This document shows positions 6,455-14,295 of a stretch of DNA of 64,000 nt, piece after piece; the first letter of the stretch is position 1; every line of letters starts with the position of its first letter. Where the stretch lies: positions 1 to 64,000 of the forward strand of contig NZ_UTIQ01000199.1 in the NCBI RefSeq assembly GCF_900582625.1. Direction: 5' to 3'. A program made the translations under genes and the position numbers. This DNA comes from Pseudomonas viridiflava (lineage in GTDB: Bacteria > Pseudomonadota > Gammaproteobacteria > Pseudomonadales > Pseudomonadaceae). The notes beneath the pieces were generated by a model. The model was not told the DNA's origin and ran no database searches. It saw only the letters and a program-made list of their open reading frames with translations.

Positions 6455-8866
6455 ATGCGTTCGACCAGTCACCCGTTTACCCAGCGCCTGGCGCGGCCCC
6501 TGAACCTGAGCCGCTTGGCCACGCCGGACTATGCCTTGACCCTGATGTTGGCCCTGAGCAGTGCCGGTGCCTGGGCCAGCGAAACCGTCGATACCGCCGC
6601 CAGCGAGGAGGGCGCTGCTGCCACGGCCACTGCCGGCAAAACCGCAAAAAACGATACGGCCCTGCAGAAGGTCACCGTCACCGCCCGACGCCGCGAAGAA
6701 GACGCGCAAGACGTGCCCACACCGATCACCACCCTCAGCGGCGCGACTCTGGAAACCCAGCGCATCTACCGCGTGCAGGATTTGCAGCAAGTGCTGCCCA
6801 GCGTCAACGTCGCCTTTATTCATGCGCGCCAATCCAGCGTGGCGGTGCGCGGCATTGGCAACAATCCGGCCAGTGACGGCCTGGAAGGCAGCGCCGGCAT
6901 TTACCTCGACAATGTCTACCTCGGCCGCCCTGGCATGGCCGTGTTCGACATGCTCGACATCGAACAAATCGAACTGCTGCGCGGCCCGCAGGGCACCTTG
7001 TTTGGCAAGAACACCACGGCGGGTGTGCTCAATATCAGCACGAAAAAACCCACCTTTAGCCCCGAGCGCACGGTGGAAGTGTCGGGCGGCGAGAACGGCT
7101 ATTTCCAAGGTAAGGGCACCGTATCCGGCGGCCTGACCGACACCCTGGCCGGGCGCCTGTCGGCCTACCGCACCCGCGACGATGGCTACACCCACAACAT
7201 TTATAACGGCGACGACCTCAACGGCGGCGAGCGTCAGGGCGTGCGCGGGCAGTTGCTGTTTCAGCCCAACGACGACTTCAGCCTGCGTTGGATTAATGAC
7301 TACAACGAGGAGGATTCCAGCACCGGCACCATGGTCGTCTACGGCGCACCGGCGCTATACCGCAGCCGCGCGGCGCTGGTCGGCGCCTCGCCGGTGTACG
7401 ACCGTGATCGCCAGGTGGTGAATATCAACGGTCGGCAAAACGTTAGCGTGCATCAGGGCGGCAGTTCGGTAGAGGCGAACTGGAACCTCAATGGCGGCTA
7501 CACGCTGACCTCGGTCAGTGCCTACCGCTACTGGCATTTCACCCCGGCCAACGACGAAAGCCTCGACGTGTCGGCCATCAACAACACCGGCGTGGAAGTG
7601 CACGACCGCCAGTTCTCCCAGGAATTTCGCCTGGCATCGCCCACCGGCGGCTTCTTCGATTACGTGGTCGGTGCCTACGTTTTCAATTCGAACCTGGGCA
7701 ACAAAACCTTCACCGACTACGGCCCCGATGCCGACCGTTTCCTGTTACCAAGCCCGCAGAACAGCTTGGGCGCGCTGAACAACGTGTCGACCAAAGCCAA
7801 CGGCAAAGTGGTTACCGACAGCTACGCGCTGTTCGGCCAAGGCACCTTCCACCTCACCGACCGCCTGGACTTCACCGCCGGGTTACGCGGCACCTATGAA
7901 GAGAAACAAGCCAAGGTCGAACGTTTCGCACCAGAGGGCGGGGCGCCTGTTACGGGTGCCGGGCTGACCGTGCGCAACCGTCAATTGGGCGCCTACGACT
8001 CTGGCGACCTGAGCCTGCACAACGCGTCGCCATCGGGGCTGTTGAGCCTGAGCTACAAATTCAGCGACGAAGTGTTGGGCTACGCCAGCCTGTCCCATGG
8101 CGAGAAATCCGGCGGCGTGAACCTGGCCGTCGCCAGCGCGCCAACGGCTGGTGCCGACTCCTTGCTGGTCGGCCCTGAGCGCGCCAACGATGCCGAGTTG
8201 GGCTTCAAAAGCACGTTGCTGGACCGCCGGCTGTTGCTGAACGCCAACCTGTTCTGGACCGGCATCCACGGCTACCAGGCCACCACGCTCTATCAACCGG
8301 CCGGCAGCACCAACCTCGTACAAGTACTCGCCAACGCCGGCAGCGTGCGCAGCCGTGGCGTGGAATTCGAAGCCACCGCGCTGCTGACGCGCGGCCTGAC
8401 CGTGAACGTCAACGGCTCGTACAACGACGTCACCTACCTGTCGTTCGAAAACGCCCCATGCCCTGGCGAAGTGTCCACGGCACCCGGTGCGCCGGCCACG
8501 TGCGATCTCACCGGCGAGCCCGTGGTCGGCGCCTCGAAGTGGATCGGCAACGTCAACGGTGAATACAAATGGCAAACCGACGGCGGCTTCGAACCGTACG
8601 TCAACGCCAGCTATTCGTACCGCTCCGAAGCCGAAGGCACGCTGGACAACTCCGACCTCTCGCGAATCGACGGCTACGGCCTGGTCAACCTTTCAACCGG
8701 GGTGCGATCCGACCTCGGTGACGGCCAGCTCGACGCCTCCTTGTGGCTGAAAAACGCCACCGACAAAGAGTATTACCTGAGCGCCTTTGCCTACCTGAAC
8801 GGCGCCTACACCGCGTCGGTGGGTCAGCCGCGCACAGCCGGCGTGACCCTGCGTTACGACTTTTAA
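6455..8866 (+). CDS. TonB-dependent outer membrane receptor (SftP-like by context)
   Basis: This receptor of about 803 residues has a signal-like N terminus, a TonB-box-like segment (LQKVTVTARRR), a plug domain (about 65-185, with VRGIGNNP and LLRGPQGTLFGKNTTAG) and a 22-strand-type barrel ending in the outer-membrane signature RYDF. The start at 6455 is favoured by AAGGA 8 nt upstream; an in-frame ATG at 6446 overlaps that site. The signal region is long, with a slightly displaced hydrophobic stretch (YALTLMLALSSAGAWA). It lies in one operon with AtsK and a second TauD-type dioxygenase. By analogy with SftP of P. putida it probably imports sulfate esters or other organosulfur compounds. The leader peptide upstream suggests sulfur-dependent control. 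Confidence 0.88.
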   Translation: MRSTSHPFTQRLARPLNLSRLATPDYALTLMLALSSAGAWASETVDTAASEEGAAATATAGKTAKNDTALQKVTVTARRREEDAQDVPTPITTLSGATLETQRIYRVQDLQQVLPSVNVAFIHARQSSVAVRGIGNNPASDGLEGSAGIYLDNVYLGRPGMAVFDMLDIEQIELLRGPQGTLFGKNTTAGVLNISTKKPTFSPERTVEVSGGENGYFQGKGTVSGGLTDTLAGRLSAYRTRDDGYTHNIYNGDDLNGGERQGVRGQLLFQPNDDFSLRWINDYNEEDSSTGTMVVYGAPALYRSRAALVGASPVYDRDRQVVNINGRQNVSVHQGGSSVEANWNLNGGYTLTSVSAYRYWHFTPANDESLDVSAINNTGVEVHDRQFSQEFRLASPTGGFFDYVVGAYVFNSNLGNKTFTDYGPDADRFLLPSPQNSLGALNNVSTKANGKVVTDSYALFGQGTFHLTDRLDFTAGLRGTYEEKQAKVERFAPEGGAPVTGAGLTVRNRQLGAYDSGDLSLHNASPSGLLSLSYKFSDEVLGYASLSHGEKSGGVNLAVASAPTAGADSLLVGPERANDAELGFKSTLLDRRLLLNANLFWTGIHGYQATTLYQPAGSTNLVQVLANAGSVRSRGVEFEATALLTRGLTVNVNGSYNDVTYLSFENAPCPGEVSTAPGAPATCDLTGEPVVGASKWIGNVNGEYKWQTDGGFEPYVNASYSYRSEAEGTLDNSDLSRIDGYGLVNLSTGVRSDLGDGQLDASLWLKNATDKEYYLSAFAYLNGAYTASVGQPRTAGVTLRYDF

Positions 8867-8914
8867 CCCCGAGCCTGCCCTTAAAAAAACCAAGCCGAAA
8901 CCGAGGAACCACCC

Positions 8915-9823
8915 ATGAGCAATGCAGCACTGGCCACTCCCCTGAGCAACACCCTGCACCTGGACATTCGCCGCGTGGCCGGCCGAATCGGCGCCGAAAT
9001 TCGCGGCGTGACGTTGTCTGCCGACCTGGACGCCGACACCGTCGCCGCCATCCAGCAAGCGCTGGTCGAACACAAAGTCATCTTCTTCCGTGGCCAGACT
9101 CATCTCGACGACGCCAGCCAGGAAGCCTTCGCCAAACTGCTCGGCGAACCCGTGGCGCACCCGACAGTGCCGGTGGTGGACGGCACCCATTTCCTGCTCG
9201 AACTGGACTCCGCCAAAGGCGCGCGCGCTAGCTCCTGGCACACCGACGTGACCTTCGTCGACGCCTACCCGAAAGCCTCGATTCTGCGTGCGGTAGTCGT
9301 ACCCGAATACGGCGGCGACACCACCTGGGCCAACACCGCCACCGCCTACGAACACCTGCCGAGCGAGCTGAAAGAGCTGGCCGACAAACTGGTGGCCATC
9401 CACAGCAACGAATACGACTACGCCGCCATCAAGCCCAACGCCCAGGTCGAAGCGGCCGAGCACTACCGCAAGGTGTTCACCTCCACCGTCTACGAAACCG
9501 AGCACCCAGTGGTGCGCGTGCACCCGGTCAGCGGCGAGCGCAGCTTGCTGCTCGGGCATTTCGTCAAACGCATCAAAGGCTACAGCGCGCCAGACTCGGC
9601 GCACCTGTTCAACCTGTTGCAAAGCCACGTCACGCGCCTGGAAAACACCGTGCGCTGGACCTGGCAAGTGGGCGACGTGGCCATCTGGGACAACCGCTCC
9701 ACCCAGCATTACGCCGTCGACGACTACGGCAACCAGTCGCGCATCGTGCGCCGCGTGACCCTGCACGGCGAAGTGCCCTACGGCGTTAACGGTCAGCGCA
9801 GCCACACAATTAAAAAAGCTTGA
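8915..9823 (+). CDS. atsK: Fe(II)/2-oxoglutarate-dependent alkylsulfatase AtsK
   Basis: This 302-residue member of the TauD/TfdA family cleaves alkyl sulfate esters by hydroxylation next to the ester oxygen, releasing sulfate and an aldehyde, with 2-oxoglutarate and oxygen as cosubstrates. The iron ligands are visible: the HTD motif in SSWHTDVTFVDAYP (about residues 108-110) and the distal histidine in TQHYAVDDYG. The 2-oxoglutarate-binding arginine lies in RIVRRVTLHG. The long shared blocks with P. putida AtsK as I remember it (VHPVSGERSLLLGHFVKR, KVFTSTVYETEHPVVRVH) make this assignment firmer than a generic TauD call. GAGG precedes the start. It sits between the TonB receptor and a second dioxygenase. 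Confidence 0.85.
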   Translation: MSNAALATPLSNTLHLDIRRVAGRIGAEIRGVTLSADLDADTVAAIQQALVEHKVIFFRGQTHLDDASQEAFAKLLGEPVAHPTVPVVDGTHFLLELDSAKGARASSWHTDVTFVDAYPKASILRAVVVPEYGGDTTWANTATAYEHLPSELKELADKLVAIHSNEYDYAAIKPNAQVEAAEHYRKVFTSTVYETEHPVVRVHPVSGERSLLLGHFVKRIKGYSAPDSAHLFNLLQSHVTRLENTVRWTWQVGDVAIWDNRSTQHYAVDDYGNQSRIVRRVTLHGEVPYGVNGQRSHTIKKA

Positions 9824-9876
9824 GCCCATCCTGGCCCGTCCAGCGTGGCGGGCCTTTTCACCTGGAGAATTGCCCC

Positions 9877-10770
9877 ATGAGCCACGCCGCCACCGCGTTG
9901 CGCCACCCCGAACCCGCGTTCGCCATCGTGCCACTGCACGACGCCCCGCTGGGCGCTGAAGTGCAGGGCCTCGACGCCCGCCGACCCTTGACCGCCGAGC
10001 AGGTACTGGCACTGAAACAAGCGCTGCGCGACCACCACATTCTGATCTTCAAAAACCAGCAACTGGACGACCTGCAGTACCTGCACTTCACCAGCTACTT
10101 CGGCTCGGTATTCCAGCCGCCAGCCGACATTCCCGTCCTGTCGTCCGGCGCCGACGGCAAAGCGCCGGCCATCGTTCGCGTCGCCAACACCGAAGGCGGC
10201 GAACTGGGCAACTTCGCCTTGCCCGCCCACAGCGACCACCAATGGACGCCCACGCCGTCTGCCGGCTCGTTGCTCTATGCGTTGGAAGTGCCGAGCAAAG
10301 GCGGGGAGACCAGCTGGACCAACCTGGCCCTGGCTTACGAGACGCTGCCGGAAGCCACCAAAGCCGAAATCAAAGGCCTGCGCCTGATCAACTACAACCC
10401 CTTCGTACGCCTGAAAAGCGGCGGCTACGGCGGCACCTTCGCCACCTACCGAACGCCCGACATCGAACCTATTCAAGGCACTGAGCATCCGCTGGTGCGC
10501 GTGCACCCCGACAGCGGCAAAAAACTGCTTTTCCTCAGCGTGCACACCGAAGTGGAAATTCCAGGCTTCGACCCCGAAAAAGGCCAAGAACTGATCGCCC
10601 GTCTGCGCCAACACCTGCAAAACCCCGCGCTCTACTACACCCACAAATGGCAGGTCGGCGACATCGTCTACTGGGACAACCAAGCCACCCTGCATGCCCG
10701 CAACGCCTTTGACGCGAAAGAGCGGCGTAACCTCAAACGCATTAGTTTGGCGGGGAGCCGGCCGTTCTGA
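9877..10770 (+). CDS. TauD/TfdA-family dioxygenase, AtsK neighbour
   Basis: This 297-residue Fe(II)/2-oxoglutarate dioxygenase has HSD (in LPAHSDHQWTPTP) and a distal histidine (in TLHARNAFDAKERR) as iron ligands, and an arginine in NLKRISLAG for 2-oxoglutarate. It is divergent from AtsK and lacks AtsK's specific blocks, so it probably acts on a different organosulfur substrate. A sulfonate or another sulfate ester is likely from the operon but is not shown. The start at 9877 has GGAG about 8 nt upstream; an in-frame ATG at 9820 overlaps the end of atsK and is less likely. It is the last gene before the repeat region. Confidence 0.83.
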   Translation: MSHAATALRHPEPAFAIVPLHDAPLGAEVQGLDARRPLTAEQVLALKQALRDHHILIFKNQQLDDLQYLHFTSYFGSVFQPPADIPVLSSGADGKAPAIVRVANTEGGELGNFALPAHSDHQWTPTPSAGSLLYALEVPSKGGETSWTNLALAYETLPEATKAEIKGLRLINYNPFVRLKSGGYGGTFATYRTPDIEPIQGTEHPLVRVHPDSGKKLLFLSVHTEVEIPGFDPEKGQELIARLRQHLQNPALYYTHKWQVGDIVYWDNQATLHARNAFDAKERRNLKRISLAGSRPF

Positions 10771-10842
10771 GATTGGTGTTTTCAGGAATCGCGGCTTGTG
10801 AACTCGAGGGAGCCGCCGGCTCCAAGAACACCGTTTCCAGGG

Positions 10843-10904
10843 ATCGCGGCTAAAGCCGCTCCCACAGGTCTGATGCGATCTGTGGGAGCGGCTTTAGCCG
10901 CGAT
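10843..10904. repeat. REP hairpin with perfect 25-bp arms
   Basis: ATCGCGGCTAAAGCCGCTCC and the following CACAG at 10843-10867 are matched exactly by the reverse complement at 10880-10904 around a 12-nt loop. It lies 73 bp after the dioxygenase stop codon and could stop or protect the transcript. The same family recurs throughout the window. Confidence 0.9.
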
Positions 10905-10925
10905 GTTGTTGATGTTGCTTTACAG

Positions 10926-11214
10926 GCTTTTGATTGTGATCTGGCTTGTGATCTACCCGCCCCATTCATCGCAGGCCGAGTGGAGTCGACGTGTAGGGGG
11001 TTGAGCGGCCGGGAGCCGCGAAAGGCGTGTCGGGCCATGGATGGCCCGTCTCGCCGTGCCCCCGGAGCGGCGACAGAGTGAGGGAAGTCGGAGCGCAGCG
11101 GAGACCCAAGGTAGGGGCAAGCGTTTTTGCTTACTTTTTCCGCGACTGGAAAAAGTGAGTCGCGCGTAAGGCGCGAAACAAAACGTTCAGCGCACGCGGT
11201 AATGAATACCTGCG
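10926..11214. repeat. Dispersed intergenic element, copy A
   Basis: This stretch of about 290 bp matches 59711-60064 over most of its length. Shared landmarks in order are GCAGGCCGAGTGGAGTCG, GGGGGTTGAGCGGCCGGGAG, GGGCCATGGATGGCCC, a T-rich segment forming a TTTTTCC/GGAAAAAG-type hairpin and GCGCGTAAGGCGCGAAA. It contains several hairpins and no convincing ORF. The repeated structure suggests a mobile or formerly mobile non-autonomous element. Confidence 0.8.
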
Positions 11215-11540
11215 CACTTCACACCGGTGTACGGGTTGAGACTCTGGATCCCCGCGTGCGCGAGGATGACGGAGGTTTTTTTCGAGTGATGAGTCAGGTC
11301 AGCACGCGCGGTAACGAATAGCGCCGCACTTCACACCGCGTACGGCTGGAAACTCTGGATCCCGAATTGTCGGACCACCGCATTCGCGAGGATGACGGAG
11401 GTTTTTTCCGAGTGATGAGTCAGGTCAGCGCACTCGGTAATGAATACCGCCGCACTTCACACCGTGTACGACTGGAAACTCTAGATCCCGAATTGTCGGA
11501 CCACCGCCTGCGCGAGGATGACGGAGGTTTGGGCGACCAT
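11185..11540. repeat. Three tandem units of the element tail (112-126 bp)
   Basis: Units marked by CGCACTTCACACCG start near 11213, 11325 and 11451. Each carries CTCTGGATCCC and GAGGATGACGGAGGTTT. The same tail occurs singly or inverted at 29226-29520, 38120-38160, 41047-41160 and 60070-60310. Confidence 0.8.
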
Positions 11541-11600
11541 TACGTTGGCTTCGCTGCGCTTTACTCACGCGATAACGAACACTCCCCACATTCCCCCTCA

Positions 11601-11618
11601 GCGGAAAACCCTTTCCGC
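11601..11618. promoter_or_regulatory. Small palindrome upstream of the aminotransferase operon
   Basis: GCGGAAA-ACCC-TTTCCGC has perfect 7-bp arms, 104 bp before the aminotransferase start. It may be an operator or a small terminator hairpin. Confidence 0.3.
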
Positions 11619-11721
11619 CTAAATTTCCCCCCCCACCCACACGTCCCTTCTCTCAACAGCCACCGAACGCGCGGGCGCGCCTTTGGTTGCGTCGCTGCCT
11701 ACCCACGGAGTTCCACACCCC

Positions 11722-13113
11722 ATGCAAGTCGCCGCCTCGCGTGTCACCGCCCCGGAAGAAGCGCTTTACCACTTCGAAGAAAGCCCACTGCTGGCGCGGC
11801 AAAAGCGCCAGGAATCCAACGCCCGCAGCTACCCGCGGCGCATCCCACTGGCACTCAAGCGCGCCCGTGGCATCTACGTGGAAGACGTCGAAGGCCGCAC
11901 CTTTATCGACTGCCTTGCGGGCGCTGGAACCCTGGCGTTGGGCCACAACCATCCGGTGGTGATCGACGCCATTCGCCAGGTGCTCAACGACGAACTGCCG
12001 CTGCATACCCTCGACCTGACCACACCGGTCAAAGACCAGTTTGTGCAAGACCTCTTCGCCGTGTTGCCCGAGGCCCTGGCCCGCGAGGCGAAAATCCAGT
12101 TCTGCGGCCCAACCGGCACCGACGCGGTGGAGGCCGCGCTGAAGCTGGTGCGCACGGCTACCGGCCGTAGCGGCATTCTGTCGTTCCAGGGCGGCTACCA
12201 CGGCATGAGCCTCGGCGCGCTGAATCTGATGGGCAACCACGGCCCGAAAAAACCACTGGGGGCGGTGCTCGGCAATGGCGTGCAGTTTTTGCCGTATCCC
12301 TACGACTACCGTTGCCCGTTTGGCCTCGGCGGCGAGCAGGGCGTGCAGGTCAATCTCAATTACCTGGAAAACCTGATCAACGATCCCGAAGGCGGCGTGC
12401 TGTTGCCAGCAGCGGTGATTGTGGAAGTGGTGCAAGGCGAGGGCGGTGTCATTCCTGCCGACATTGCGTGGCTACAAGGCCTGCGACGGATCACCGAACG
12501 CGCCGGCATCGCCCTGATCGTTGATGAAATTCAAAGTGGCTTTGCCCGCACCGGGAAAATGTTTGCCTTTGAACACGCCGGCATCATTCCTGATGTAGTG
12601 GTGCTGTCCAAAGCCATCGGCGGCAGCCTGCCGTTGGCCGTGGTGGTGTACCGCGAGTGGCTCGATACCTGGGCGCCCGGCGCCCATGCCGGCACGTTCC
12701 GTGGCAACCAAATGGCCATGGCGGCGGGTTCCGCCGTGCTGCGCTATCTGCGTGAACACGACATCGCCAGCCATGCCAGCGCCATGGGCGAACGCCTGAG
12801 CGAGCATTTGCGCACCCTGCAAGGCGACTTCCCGCAGATGGGCGACATTCGGGGGCGCGGGCTGATGCTCGGCGTCGAGCTGGTCGACCCGCGCGGCACC
12901 GTCGACAACCTCGGCCATCCGCCCGCATTCACGGCGCTGGCTTCGCGGGTACAAGCGGAATGCCTTAAACGCGGGCTGATTCTGGAACTCGGCGGCCGCC
13001 ATGGCAGCGTGGTGCGCTTTCTGCCGCCGCTGATAATCAGCGCCGAGCAGATCGATGAAGTGGCCGCGCGTTTCGCCCGCGCGTTCGCCGCTGCAGTGGA
13101 CGCGCTGGCATGA
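11722..13113 (+). CDS. Class III aminotransferase, diaminobutyrate-2-oxoglutarate type
   Basis: This 463-residue PLP enzyme resembles diaminobutyrate-2-oxoglutarate aminotransferases (PvdH, Dat and EctB relatives), which interconvert aspartate semialdehyde and 2,4-diaminobutyrate. Diagnostic blocks are LARQKRQESNARSYPRR, FIDCLAGAGTLALGHNHP, the cofactor-binding VDEIQSGFARTG and the PLP lysine in VVLSKAIGGSLPL. The start at 11722 matches the family N terminus; an in-frame start at 11683 would add 13 residues. Its stop overlaps the next start (ATGA at 13110), so it is translationally coupled to a SyrP-like dioxygenase. No decarboxylase, ectoine or NRPS gene lies nearby, so the product's fate is unknown. 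Confidence 0.85.
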   Translation: MQVAASRVTAPEEALYHFEESPLLARQKRQESNARSYPRRIPLALKRARGIYVEDVEGRTFIDCLAGAGTLALGHNHPVVIDAIRQVLNDELPLHTLDLTTPVKDQFVQDLFAVLPEALAREAKIQFCGPTGTDAVEAALKLVRTATGRSGILSFQGGYHGMSLGALNLMGNHGPKKPLGAVLGNGVQFLPYPYDYRCPFGLGGEQGVQVNLNYLENLINDPEGGVLLPAAVIVEVVQGEGGVIPADIAWLQGLRRITERAGIALIVDEIQSGFARTGKMFAFEHAGIIPDVVVLSKAIGGSLPLAVVVYREWLDTWAPGAHAGTFRGNQMAMAAGSAVLRYLREHDIASHASAMGERLSEHLRTLQGDFPQMGDIRGRGLMLGVELVDPRGTVDNLGHPPAFTALASRVQAECLKRGLILELGGRHGSVVRFLPPLIISAEQIDEVAARFARAFAAAVDALA

Positions 13114-14108
13114 ACGCCATTGCCCAGGCGCTGACGATCAGGCCGCTGCTCAGCGGCGGCGGTGCGCTGCCATTGCTGATTCAAGCGCCCGCACCGGGCT
13201 TGGATTTGCTGGAAATGCTTGGGCAAATCAGGCCGCTGGTGGACAGCCATTTGCTCAAGGCGGGTGGCATTTTGTTTCGCGGTTTCGAGGTCGGCGATGC
13301 CGAGCGTTTCCGCGCCTTCGCCGCCGGCTTTGGTCACGACCTGCTCAATTACGAATTCGGCTCCACGCCGCGCAGCAACGTGACGCAGGGCGTTTACACC
13401 TCCACCGAGTACCCGGCCCATCAACGCATTCCGCTGCACAACGAGCAGGCTTACACCCGCGAATGGCCGATGAAGATTTGGTTCTACAGCATGATCGCGG
13501 CCGAAACCGGCGGCGAAACGCCGATTGCCGACAGCCGCGAGATCTTCCGCCGCATTCCCCGGCGTATTCACGAACGCTTCAATCGCCACGGTCTGATGTA
13601 CGTGCGCAATTTCGGCAATGGCCTCGACGTGCCGTGGGAGCAAGTGTTCAACAGCGACGACCCGGCCGTGGTCGAAGCCTATTGCGCGCGCCAGGGCATT
13701 ACCTGCGAATGGAAAGACGACGGCGAGCTGCGCACCCGCCAGATTTGCCAAGCCGTGGCGCGGCATCCGGTGACGGGGGAAGACGTGTGGTTCAACCAGG
13801 CGCACCTGTTTCACCTCTCCAACCTGGCGGCCGACATCCGCGAAAACCTGCTGGACATCGTTGATGAAGAAGACCTGCCACGAAACGTCTACTACGGCGA
13901 CGGCAGCCGGATCGAAGACAGCCTGCTCGACGAAATCCGCAGCGTGCTAGACGGTTGCGCCATCAGTTTCCCCTGGCAACCCGGCGACGTGCTGATGCTC
14001 GACAACATGCTCGCCGCCCACGCCCGCTCGACGTTCACCGGCAACCGCAAAGTGATCGTGGCGATGGCGCAGGGGCATGGCGCAGCGAACGACGATCCGC
14101 TCTTGTAG
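13110..14108 (+). CDS. SyrP-like Fe(II)/2-oxoglutarate dioxygenase (HxE type)
   Basis: This 332-residue TauD/TfdA-fold protein resembles SyrP-type hydroxylases of nonribosomal peptide pathways. The iron-binding motif is HNE (in IPLHNEQAYTREWP) rather than the usual HxD. The distal histidine lies in LAAHARSTFTGNRK, followed by the 2-oxoglutarate arginine. HxE is used by several amino-acid beta-hydroxylases (SyrP, AsnO). The gene overlaps the aminotransferase by 4 bp. Together the pair could make and hydroxylate diaminobutyrate or aspartate, but no carrier-protein partner is present; this is inference. A REP hairpin begins inside the stop codon region and may end the transcript. Confidence 0.8.
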   Translation: MNAIAQALTIRPLLSGGGALPLLIQAPAPGLDLLEMLGQIRPLVDSHLLKAGGILFRGFEVGDAERFRAFAAGFGHDLLNYEFGSTPRSNVTQGVYTSTEYPAHQRIPLHNEQAYTREWPMKIWFYSMIAAETGGETPIADSREIFRRIPRRIHERFNRHGLMYVRNFGNGLDVPWEQVFNSDDPAVVEAYCARQGITCEWKDDGELRTRQICQAVARHPVTGEDVWFNQAHLFHLSNLAADIRENLLDIVDEEDLPRNVYYGDGSRIEDSLLDEIRSVLDGCAISFPWQPGDVLMLDNMLAAHARSTFTGNRKVIVAMAQGHGAANDDPLL

Positions 14109-14168
14109 GAGCGAGCTTGCTCGCGAAGCTTTTAAAGTCAAACGCTTCGCGAGCAAGCCCGCTCCTAC
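14105..14168. repeat. REP hairpin at the dioxygenase stop codon
   Basis: GTAGGAGCGAGCTTGCTCGC with GAAGC (14105-14129) pairs with 14144-14168 with one mismatch and a 14-nt loop. It begins within the stop codon region (TAG 14106-14108), and may act as a terminator or mRNA stabiliser. Confidence 0.85.
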
Positions 14169-14206
14169 GAAAAACCAAAACGGCTGGTCCTTTCATTTGG
14201 TTCTAT

Positions 14207-14231
14207 GCCTAAACGAATTAATTATTTAGGC
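14207..14231. promoter_or_regulatory. Palindrome upstream of serine acetyltransferase
   Basis: GCCTAAA and TTTAGGC arms flank an 11-bp AT-rich centre containing AATTAATT, 65 bp before the gene. A dimeric repressor or activator could bind here; the protein is unknown. Confidence 0.4.
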
Positions 14232-14295
14232 GCCTTCCGAGCCGCGACTTAGAGTAGCCATCCCGTCTAATTCGGCCTCGTGCCTTGGGATTGCC

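Larger units (their letters stand above)
10771..11721. other. 951-bp repeat-rich intergenic region
   Basis: The region holds a perfect REP hairpin (10843-10904), a dispersed non-coding element (10926-11214), three tandem units of its tail (11185-11540) and a small palindrome (11601-11618). Translated frames here show no family signature and I see no gene. Confidence 0.75.

Noticed and set aside
11127..12170. ORFs through the tandem tail repeats and the aminotransferase start
   Set aside because: The frames repeat the same short peptide (REDDGGFFRV) because the DNA is repetitive, then run out of frame into the aminotransferase; no protein family is recognisable.
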